Below, piece after piece: positions 7,515 to 14,407 of a stretch of 15,507 nt of DNA. Position 1 is the stretch's first letter. Each line of letters opens with the position of its first letter. The DNA is from Lachnoclostridium sp. UBA3320 (GTDB taxonomy: Bacteria > Bacillota > Clostridia > Lachnospirales > Lachnospiraceae), in the NCBI GenBank assembly GCA_002361175.1, contig DESG01000019.1, positions 1 through 15,507 on the forward strand, written 5' to 3'. A program made the position numbers and the translations under genes. The notes under the pieces are model-generated. The model was given only the letters and a program-made list of their open reading frames with translations. It had not been told where the DNA came from and did no database searches.

Positions 7515-8565
7515 ATCCATAAAATTCTTTAATTTCCTTATCCATGCAGACACGGATGTTTCCACCATCAATCCAACATTTGCTCCATTCCACAACCTTT
7601 TCAATAGCTTTCTCCAGATTCCAATGTGGTTTCCAGCCAAACGTATTTTTTATTTTAGAACAATCAAGTTTTAAAAAATTGGCTTCATGAGGACCGCCAT
7701 CATATTTATTAATCCACTTCATACCATTACCCCAATGTTTAACAAATATATCTACAAGTGTTCCCGTTTGGAAGCAATCTTGGTCATCTGGTCCTACATT
7801 ATAGTAGCCAGCATAGTTTCTATCTTCATACTGTTTAGCTGCAATCATAAGATATACATAAAGTGGTTCAAGAACATGTTGGTAAGGTCTTATTGAAAAT
7901 GGATTTCTAACAATGATATCTTCCTTTTTAATAGCGGCACGGATGCAATCTGGAATAATACGGTCATGTGCAAAATCTCCCCCTCCAATAACATTTCCTG
8001 CACGAGCTGTAGAAACCGCAACCTGATTGTCAGTGAAAAAGCTATTTTTATAGCTATGTGTTACTAGTTCAGAACAAGATTTTGAATTAGAATATGGGTC
8101 ATAACCATCCAGTTCTTCGTTTTCTCTATATCCCCATACCCATTCTTTGTTTAAATAAACTTTATCTGTAGTAACATTAAGAAATGATTTTACACAACTA
8201 TTTTTACGTATACATTCAAGAATATTTACTGTACCCATTACATTTGTTTCATATGTATATACAGGGTTTTTATAACTATCACGAACAATTGGCTGTGCAG
8301 CAAGATGAAAAACAATTTCAGGCTGTGATTCATCAAATATCTTTTTGAGGGAAACATAATTTCTGATATCACCAATAACAGAATGAATATCCTGTTCAAT
8401 ACCAGCAATTTCAAAAAGGGAAGGTGTGGTTGGAGGATTAAGTGAATATCCTGTCACTTCTGCTCCAGCATTTGCCAAAATTTTGCAAAGCCAAGACCCC
8501 TTAAATCCTGTATGACCTGTTATCAATACTTTCTTTTTCTTATAAAATGAAATGTCAAAACTCAT
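7513..8565 (-). CDS. rfbG: CDP-glucose 4,6-dehydratase
   Basis: 350 residues from the ATG at 8565, close to the ~359 of Salmonella RfbG. A longer reading from a GTG at 8607 would lie entirely inside rfbF and is rejected. The enzyme converts CDP-glucose to CDP-4-keto-6-deoxyglucose using bound NAD. Visible motifs: the Rossmann loop ITGHTGFKGSW (Gly17, Gly20, Gly23), Asp66 in GDIRN, HLAAQP, the active-site TTDKVY (Thr133, Asp134, Lys135), WVWGYRENE, and YDPYSNSK with the YxxxK pair Tyr158-Lys162. The NKEWVWGYRENE segment is characteristic of RfbG rather than dTDP-glucose dehydratases. The start shares one base with the rfbF stop (TAATG), and GGAAG lies just upstream. It supplies the RfbH substrate. 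Confidence 0.94.
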   Translation of the reverse strand: MSFDISFYKKKKVLITGHTGFKGSWLCKILANAGAEVTGYSLNPPTTPSLFEIAGIEQDIHSVIGDIRNYVSLKKIFDESQPEIVFHLAAQPIVRDSYKNPVYTYETNVMGTVNILECIRKNSCVKSFLNVTTDKVYLNKEWVWGYRENEELDGYDPYSNSKSCSELVTHSYKNSFFTDNQVAVSTARAGNVIGGGDFAHDRIIPDCIRAAIKKEDIIVRNPFSIRPYQHVLEPLYVYLMIAAKQYEDRNYAGYYNVGPDDQDCFQTGTLVDIFVKHWGNGMKWINKYDGGPHEANFLKLDCSKIKNTFGWKPHWNLEKAIEKVVEWSKCWIDGGNIRVCMDKEIKEFYG

Positions 8566-9344
8566 TAATCTTCCCACACTTTCCAAGGAGCTTTTTTTAA
8601 TTCCCACATACTTTCAAGCATATCTTTCTCACGTTTTGTATCCATGCATTGCCAGAACCCTCCATGATAAAATCCTTTTAGTTCTCCTTTTGCTGCCAGA
8701 ATTTTCATTGGTTCTTGCTCAAATATTGTTTTATCACTTTCTAAATAATTAAATATCTCTGGATTACAAACCATATAGCCGCCATTAATTACAACACCAT
8801 CTAAATCTTCTTTTTCTCTAAATGCAGTAATATTGTTATCAGCATCAATTTCTAAAACACCCTTTTGCTGACTAACACTAACTGAAGTAAGTGTTACACA
8901 TTTTCCATGTTTTTTATGAAATTCCAAAAGTGCAGCAATATTTACATTAGATACTGCATCACCATATGTTAAGAAAAATGATTCATTACCAACATATTTT
9001 TTAATTCTTTTTATACGACCACCTGTCATAGTATTTAGACCAGTGTCAACAACTGTAACTTTCCATTTTTCGGCATGTTGCTTATGAACAATCATTTCAT
9101 TTCCATTTGTAAAATCAAATGTAACATCAGATGTATGAAGAAAATAATTAGCAAACCATTCTTTAATTACATGCTGCTTATATCCTGCACAAATAATAAA
9201 TTCATCCATGCCATAGTGAGAATATTCTTTCATAATATGCCAAAGAATTGGCTTTTCTCCTATTTCAATCATTGGCTTTGGTTTTAAATGTGACTCTTCA
9301 GAAATTCTGCTTCCAAAACCACCAGCCAAAAGAACTACTTTCAT
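8565..9344 (-). CDS. rfbF: Glucose-1-phosphate cytidylyltransferase
   Basis: 259 residues from the ATG at 9344, matching the ~257 of known RfbF. It makes CDP-glucose and diphosphate from CTP and glucose-1-phosphate, the first committed step of CDP-dideoxyhexose synthesis. The nucleotidyltransferase signature LAGGFGSRISEESHLKPKPM (6-25) includes the glycine-rich loop and Lys21/Lys23. The metal-binding Asp is Asp129 in FLTYGDAVSN, and GGYMVCNPEIF and GGFWQCMDT are also typical of this family. The start overlaps the flippase stop as ATGA and has AGGAG 9 nt upstream; this beats a longer reading that would begin at 9377 inside the flippase gene. rfbF, rfbG and rfbH lie in the same order as in the Salmonella and Yersinia clusters. 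Confidence 0.95.
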   Translation of the reverse strand: MKVVLLAGGFGSRISEESHLKPKPMIEIGEKPILWHIMKEYSHYGMDEFIICAGYKQHVIKEWFANYFLHTSDVTFDFTNGNEMIVHKQHAEKWKVTVVDTGLNTMTGGRIKRIKKYVGNESFFLTYGDAVSNVNIAALLEFHKKHGKCVTLTSVSVSQQKGVLEIDADNNITAFREKEDLDGVVINGGYMVCNPEIFNYLESDKTIFEQEPMKILAAKGELKGFYHGGFWQCMDTKREKDMLESMWELKKAPWKVWED

Positions 9345-10804
9345 TGTATTTTTCTCCTTCCTATTATCCTGTTCCAAGCAGGCTTTATGAAACTTAAAGT
9401 AAATTCATTTTTCATAAACAAAAGAGTAATAACATATGCAATAATACTTAAAATAATTGTTATAAATACAACTACAAAATGAGAAAAACTTATCCTACTT
9501 ACCAACAAACCAATGATAACAATCTCTACAGCTCCCACAAAAGGTGCTTTAATTATATCTTTAAAACCATCAATTTTGATATTTTTATCAATAAAACGCC
9601 ATTTTATAAAAATTCCTATCAATTCTGCAAGTGCTGTTGTTGCAGCCGCTGCATTCATTCCAAATTTTGGAATGAAAACTAAGTTTAAAACAACATTAAC
9701 AATAGCTGAAATTACAGAAGATAAAAGGCACAGTTTATCACGTCCCGCAGGAAGCATCATCATGTTTCCTATCCAGCCACCAATCAAAGAAAACAGTAAG
9801 GCGACAGATAAAATATGTAATGAATTTGTCGCTCCCAGATATTCATTTCCTGCGATTACATAGATAAGTGGCTTTGTAATTACATTTAAACCTGCTAAAC
9901 AAGGAAGTCCAATTACTATAATAAAATTAAGAGAATATTTTAATAATCGGTTGATTTCGTGATAATCTTTTTTTGCAAACCCTGCCGATAGTCTAGGCAT
10001 AACTACCCAAGCTACTGATGCAATAGTTGTATTAACTAGGTTATATATTTTAACAGAAGTACTGTAAAGCCCCACTTCGTAATCATTTCTTGCCAACCCT
10101 AATATAGTCATGTCAGAATTACAGTATATAGTTTGGGACAAAACTAAGGAAAACAACAGAAGAATAGGAAGTAGATGTTTTTTTAATTTCATATGAAATG
10201 TAAATTGTGTTTTGCAAAATTTTCGTCTGTAAAATATATTAATAATATTAGCACCACTGGAAGCTGTTACACTAATGATTGCATAAATTAAGTAATCTTC
10301 TGATTTTTTAACAAATAAAAACATCAAAATTAAAGAAAATAATTGCATTCCCATTGTCCTTACAGCAATGAACTTGAAATCTTCCATGGCTGTATTTAAC
10401 CAGTCTGCACCAAGAGTTGTAAATATTATAACGCTGCTTTGAATACAAATTAATTCTCGATAATGTTCTAATGGTCTTGCCACCATAAGAGTAACTGCCA
10501 GTGCCAGATAAGCAACCAGAGTAGACAATATATTAATGGACAAAATCTGACTTGCCGTTTTATTTAACAGTTTCTTCTCTTCTCTAACCTTAGAACATTC
10601 TCTTACAGCATATGTAGTAACACCTAAAGAAGCAATTAAAGAAAAATAACTTACAACTGAATTTCCAAAATTAATTTTTCCAACATTTTCTGCCATCAAA
10701 ACTCTTGATACATATGGAAATGTAATCAAAGGATAAAGAATCCCAAATACTGATTTTATGGCATTAAAAATTGTATTTGTTTTTACATTGGTTTTGTCCA
10801 ACAT
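9341..10804 (-). CDS. wzx: Wzx-type polysaccharide flippase (MATE/MVF superfamily)
   Basis: 487 residues from the ATG at 10804 (MLDKTNVKTNTIFNAIKSV). The sequence is a run of about 12-14 hydrophobic helices. The opening has the conserved oligosaccharide-flippase pattern FGILYPLITFPYVSRVL...VGKINFGNSVVSYFSLIASLG, with a long second hydrophobic half ending in a basic tail. Such proteins move undecaprenyl-diphosphate-linked repeat units across the membrane. Together with the Wzy-like polymerase this indicates a Wzx/Wzy-dependent pathway. The start is less certain than in neighbours: the only strong GGAGG (10821-10825) is 16 nt before this ATG, and a TTG at 10840 would sit upstream of it. The stop overlaps rfbF as ATGA. 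Confidence 0.92.
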   Translation of the reverse strand: MLDKTNVKTNTIFNAIKSVFGILYPLITFPYVSRVLMAENVGKINFGNSVVSYFSLIASLGVTTYAVRECSKVREEKKLLNKTASQILSINILSTLVAYLALAVTLMVARPLEHYRELICIQSSVIIFTTLGADWLNTAMEDFKFIAVRTMGMQLFSLILMFLFVKKSEDYLIYAIISVTASSGANIINIFYRRKFCKTQFTFHMKLKKHLLPILLLFSLVLSQTIYCNSDMTILGLARNDYEVGLYSTSVKIYNLVNTTIASVAWVVMPRLSAGFAKKDYHEINRLLKYSLNFIIVIGLPCLAGLNVITKPLIYVIAGNEYLGATNSLHILSVALLFSLIGGWIGNMMMLPAGRDKLCLLSSVISAIVNVVLNLVFIPKFGMNAAAATTALAELIGIFIKWRFIDKNIKIDGFKDIIKAPFVGAVEIVIIGLLVSRISFSHFVVVFITIILSIIAYVITLLFMKNEFTLSFIKPAWNRIIGRRKIQ

Positions 10805-10814
10805 TTTTATTTGT

Positions 10815-11759
10815 TTAAGTCCTCCTAATCCATTTTGCAATCTGCATTTTACATTTCTTTATATTATAATATCCCAGATATTTCTTCCAATATGGCTTTC
10901 CCTTGTACTGATTCCAGACTAAATTTTTTAAATTTTCTGTTTTAGAATAATTTAGTCCTTTCTCCTGAATCTCCCATTTGATACACCAACCTGTAAAAAA
11001 ATGATACAATAAATCTTTTTCCAAATATTCCTTATCCTCTATTGTTAAAATTCCCCGCTTAATATAAGGATCAATTAGGTTAAAATAATTTTCATAAAAA
11101 ACGTGGTACAATCCATAACTAATGTTTTTATTTTCAACTTTTTGAATATCTGTATAATTTTTATTACAAATCAAAACACAATTACTTTTGCTGGCAAGCT
11201 CCAGACACTTTCTTACCTGCCACAGTGACAATTCACATCCTAAAGTGTCATTCTCTATTTCAATACAATCTTTCTCCCATATGCTAAAACAGGCAATGGA
11301 AGTAATATAGTAACTAACATTATATATAAAATCATGGAAATCAACTTCCTGCATTTTAGCTGAATTTTTAATAGCTCCATTTGTCCAACAAAGATAAGTC
11401 TTGTTTTCCTTATTTTTTTCTATGATATGACACATTTCAGAAAGCGCATTAGGTTTGTATATAATTGTATCATTACTCAGTCGCCTCAAAATTCCATTTC
11501 CTCTGCTTAAAGCTAAGGGAAAGTTTTCATCTCTAATATTTTTCTCATTGCAGAAATAATGAATATTTTTATATTTTTGTGCATATTTTTTTCCTATCTT
11601 TTTTGTATCATCATTTGACGCATTATCTGAAATAATTACCTCAACAATTCCATCTATAAATTCATTTTGTGCAACAATAGAATCTATACTTTTTTTTAAA
11701 TATTGACACCGGTTATAAGTAGGAATGCATATACTTAGAAGCGGCTGCTCTTTTTTCAT
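10815..11759 (-). CDS. Family 2 glycosyltransferase (GT-A fold)
   Basis: 314 residues from the ATG at 11759, preceded by GGAGG 7 nt upstream and overlapping the SGNH stop as ATGA. The N-terminus is a typical GT2 nucleotide-sugar domain: LLSICIPTYNRCQYLKKSI (7-25), VIISDNASNDDT (41-52, nucleotide-binding Asp45), and a DxD-region equivalent RLSNDTIIY (93-101, Asp97) in place of the usual GDDD. The C-terminal ~180 residues are poorly conserved and probably bind the acceptor. The short LSNDT form and the context (CDP-3,6-dideoxyhexose genes next door) resemble abequosyltransferase-like GT2 enzymes. It could be the transferase for the special sugar, but this is inference. It is the only unmistakable sugar transferase in the window, so others must lie further upstream. 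Confidence 0.88.
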   Translation of the reverse strand: MKKEQPLLSICIPTYNRCQYLKKSIDSIVAQNEFIDGIVEVIISDNASNDDTKKIGKKYAQKYKNIHYFCNEKNIRDENFPLALSRGNGILRRLSNDTIIYKPNALSEMCHIIEKNKENKTYLCWTNGAIKNSAKMQEVDFHDFIYNVSYYITSIACFSIWEKDCIEIENDTLGCELSLWQVRKCLELASKSNCVLICNKNYTDIQKVENKNISYGLYHVFYENYFNLIDPYIKRGILTIEDKEYLEKDLLYHFFTGWCIKWEIQEKGLNYSKTENLKNLVWNQYKGKPYWKKYLGYYNIKKCKMQIAKWIRRT

Positions 11760-12598
11760 TCTATTTCCTCCAATATCCTTTCTGCAATCCACTTCATTGC
11801 CATATCATTTGGATGTCTTGCAACGCCTTCATGTTCTACAATATGCGGATTATCTTTTTCATCATATACAGTCGTACCAAGTCCGCATTGATATTCTGTT
11901 TTTCCTTTTATTGCATTAAGACTAATAAAAGAAATATTTTCATCTGTAGATTTGCAAGCTTGTTTTTTCATATCATCTTTCTCGTTATCGTCCCAAAAAT
12001 CACCTATTACAATAATCTCAGCATCTGATACTACATTTTGGATATATGAAAGTAGTTCTTCAAAATCAGTTTCAAATGTGGAAAGATCTGATGCATTTTC
12101 ACTGAGTTGAATAGTAACAAGGTCTAAATTCTCATCTAGTAAACTGTCTAATAGTAACAAACTTTCTGTCCTGTCGTGCTCCATCATTTCCCATGTCGCA
12201 AAATTATATGCATATAAAACAATAGGTTCTGATATTTGTTTATGTAACAAAGAAGAAAACTGATGAACATAATCATTATCCAAAGTAGTTGCTGCCATAC
12301 CATTTTCATTCCACCAATATTCATTAATGCCATGTCTTGTAATAGAATTTCCAATAGCCAAATAATTAAAACTATCTTTATCCCATGTTACAGAAGAAGT
12401 TTCATTTTTCGCTTGCAAATATGCAATCTTTCTTTCTAAATTGGAAATTTTCCCTTCTAAATTGGAAATTTTCTCATTCCAGTTCTTTTCATGTTGAAAT
12501 AATTTATAACACATCTGCATACAAACAGCTATAAATATGAAAACAAGAATACAAACCACGAGCTTGCTTGTTTGCTTAATACTCCATTTTTTTCTCAT
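11756..12598 (-). CDS. Membrane-anchored SGNH/GDSL-type hydrolase with coiled-coil stalk
   Basis: 280 residues. A basic start (MRKKWSIKQTSK) precedes one hydrophobic helix (about 12-34), so the catalytic part should face outside. Residues 39-64 form a heptad coiled coil including two near-identical heptads (KISNLEG / KISNLER). The catalytic domain has block I as AIGNSITRHG with Ser85 (Asn replaces the Asp of GDS), YWWNENGMAATT, a block III-like QLSENASD (Asn168), and a C-terminal VARHPND with His262. The Asp of the usual DxxH is not in place. Such enzymes remove or transfer acyl groups on polysaccharides. With a nearby acetyltransferase and acyltransferase, an O-acetyl-editing role is plausible. 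Translation signals are weak. The gene lies 11 nt after the CatB-like gene. Fold is confident, reaction is not. Confidence 0.82.
   Translation of the reverse strand: MRKKWSIKQTSKLVVCILVFIFIAVCMQMCYKLFQHEKNWNEKISNLEGKISNLERKIAYLQAKNETSSVTWDKDSFNYLAIGNSITRHGINEYWWNENGMAATTLDNDYVHQFSSLLHKQISEPIVLYAYNFATWEMMEHDRTESLLLLDSLLDENLDLVTIQLSENASDLSTFETDFEELLSYIQNVVSDAEIIVIGDFWDDNEKDDMKKQACKSTDENISFISLNAIKGKTEYQCGLGTTVYDEKDNPHIVEHEGVARHPNDMAMKWIAERILEEIE
12434..12473. repeat. In-frame 21-base tandem repeat encoding duplicated coiled-coil heptads
   Basis: A 19-base string starting TTCTAAATTGG occurs at 12434-12452 and again at 12455-12473, a period of 21 bases or 7 codons. On the coding strand it encodes two consecutive heptads of the SGNH hydrolase stalk. 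Each gain or loss of a unit would keep the frame and change stalk length. Confidence 0.85.
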
Positions 12599-12609
12599 TT
12601 CTTGTCAAG

Positions 12610-13290
12610 TTATTTTTTATATTTTTTATTAAAAATTTTTTTCATTAAACTAGTAACAATATAATTTGCATCTCTTACTGTATCAATCTTTTGATACAAT
12701 AAATCAATGTTTTCTTTAATAGTATTTTTATCTAATTTTGCATAATCAATTTTTAACAAAATTTTTCTTATATCTTCATCAAAACGATATTTTATTATTT
12801 TTGCTGGTACACCTCCCACTACTGCATAAGGTGGTACATCCTTTGTTACAACAGACCCAGCAGCTATCACTGCACCTTGTCCAATGCTAACACCAGACAT
12901 AATTGTTACACCATAACCAAGCCAGACATCATCTCCAATAATAATATTACCCTTTCCAAACGCTTCAAATTGAACCGATTTCAAAACTTGAGATTTAAAT
13001 GGAAATGTAGATATATGATTTATATAATGTTCCGCATCTAAAATAAAATAAACGTTGTCTGCTATTGACACATAATTTCCAATTATAAGCTTATGTCCAT
13101 ATGCAAAATCTATAACATTTAATCTGCCATATGAATAATTTCCAACCAAAACTTTATTTATATCAAATATATTTTCTGGAACCGTATTATTATGTTTATT
13201 CAGTTTTCTCCATCGGATTTTAACCTTATTTAACCTATGTTTTTTCCATATTTCTGCAAATAAAGAATATTTTAAGTAATCTTTTAACAT
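12610..13290 (-). CDS. CatB/Vat-like hexapeptide-repeat acetyltransferase
   Basis: 226 residues from the ATG at 13290; an ATG two codons earlier (13296) sits only 3 nt from the AGGA Shine-Dalgarno, while this one has 9 nt. The body is a left-handed beta helix of hexapeptide turns: IIIGDDVWLGYGVTIMSGV, then SIGQGAVIAAGSVVTKDV, ending with PPYAVVGGVPAKIIKYRF, the signature of xenobiotic/CatB-type O-acetyltransferases. The probable catalytic His88 is in ILDAEHYINHISTFPF, where Vat and CatB enzymes have HxxxxxSTFPF. It transfers acetyl from acetyl-CoA to a hydroxyl, here most likely on a sugar of the repeat unit in the cytoplasm. N- and C-terminal tails (about 1-45, 170-226) are lysine-rich and variable. 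It lies 19 nt after the WbsX-like gene. Confidence 0.9.
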   Translation of the reverse strand: MLKDYLKYSLFAEIWKKHRLNKVKIRWRKLNKHNNTVPENIFDINKVLVGNYSYGRLNVIDFAYGHKLIIGNYVSIADNVYFILDAEHYINHISTFPFKSQVLKSVQFEAFGKGNIIIGDDVWLGYGVTIMSGVSIGQGAVIAAGSVVTKDVPPYAVVGGVPAKIIKYRFDEDIRKILLKIDYAKLDKNTIKENIDLLYQKIDTVRDANYIVTSLMKKIFNKKYKK

Positions 13291-13309
13291 AAACATAATT
13301 CCTAATGTA

Positions 13310-14407
13310 TTATTTTACATTTTCCTTTATTTTTTTAATTTCCCTCAAAAACCCATCACCATAATATTTATCTGGTTCCAGGTAATTTCCCTCTCCCCAT
13401 TCATTCCATGCATTTATTATTATAAATGGAATATTAAATTTTACTGCTTTCTTATACTGCTCTTTTATGCACATTCCAAATTTACTAGCAGAAACACCAG
13501 TAAATATTGTTGAATTAAACTGTCGGCGCGGAGAATTATCCCAGTCAGTAAAAGCTCCTAATATAGTTTTATCTTTATTTGGCGGTTTTCTATCCATTAT
13601 TAATTTACAACATTTGTTATAATCCATTTTATATTGTATTATTCCTTTGCCATTTTTTATTAATAACTTTTTATTAATTACCTCTATACATCTCATCCTT
13701 ATATATCTGTAAATTCTTTCATAAATATTTAGTGTTTGATTCAAAGTATAAAATGGTTCTCTTTCAAATCCTGCATCAAAATTCCCTAATGCATCTGTAT
13801 TATGTCCAGCAACAGTTTTTATAAAATAAATTCCTTTAAATCCATTTTCCTTTGCTAAATGATTCCAATATTTTATAAATTTATCCATATCTTTAAAAAG
13901 CCAGTCTTTATAAACCAAATATACTGGTTTTCCATCTATTTGGATATACCTGGGATCTTTAAAAAATGACAGACAGTATTCAAAATGTTTCTTCCAATCT
14001 TTCACATTTCCATATTTTTGTTCCCAAATAATCTTTTTTTCTTGTCCATACCATCTGCTTTCCCATGATTCATTAGCCCAATATAAACAATATTTTATAT
14101 TTATTTCTTTATGTTTAAGCAAAATTTCTGTTGGAAGATTTAAAAGTTTATTTCCAAGAGAATAATACTGGTAAATTGCAAAACCATCTATACCATATTT
14201 ATTTGCCATTTCTGCCTGCTTTTGTATTGCATGATAATCAGACAGGTCATATTCTTCATATGGAATCCTTGGTTGTATATGCCCATAAAAAAGTGGTTTT
14301 GCATTTTTACATGCTGTCCATTCAGTATATCCTTCTCCCCACCACATATCATTATATTCTGTACGGTAGTACTGTGGCAGATATATAGCTATAATTTCAG
14401 GTGTCAT
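13310..14407 (-). CDS. WbsX/GH99-like polysaccharide biosynthesis protein
   Basis: 365 residues, the typical length of the WbsX-like family (PF14307). The opening EIIAIYLPQYYRTEYNDMWW followed by GEGYTEW is diagnostic, as are AKPLFYGHIQPRIP (36-49) and the C-terminal NAWNEWGEGNYLEPD (332-346). The family is related to GH99 endo-alpha-mannosidases and found throughout O-antigen and capsule loci, but its reaction is not firmly established; both glycosyltransferase and glycosidase roles have been suggested. No signal peptide is visible, which points to cytoplasmic action on the lipid-linked unit. The start overlaps the polymerase stop as ATGA, with GGAGG 6 nt upstream. G+C is low (15 of 60 at 13681-13740). 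Confidence 0.88.
   Translation of the reverse strand: MTPEIIAIYLPQYYRTEYNDMWWGEGYTEWTACKNAKPLFYGHIQPRIPYEEYDLSDYHAIQKQAEMANKYGIDGFAIYQYYSLGNKLLNLPTEILLKHKEINIKYCLYWANESWESRWYGQEKKIIWEQKYGNVKDWKKHFEYCLSFFKDPRYIQIDGKPVYLVYKDWLFKDMDKFIKYWNHLAKENGFKGIYFIKTVAGHNTDALGNFDAGFEREPFYTLNQTLNIYERIYRYIRMRCIEVINKKLLIKNGKGIIQYKMDYNKCCKLIMDRKPPNKDKTILGAFTDWDNSPRRQFNSTIFTGVSASKFGMCIKEQYKKAVKFNIPFIIINAWNEWGEGNYLEPDKYYGDGFLREIKKIKENVK

Noticed and set aside
8566..8607. Longer N-terminus for CDP-glucose dehydratase from a GTG at 8607
   Set aside because: The extension lies fully inside rfbF, is not similar to the family N-terminus, and the ATG at 8565 has a TAATG junction and a Shine-Dalgarno.
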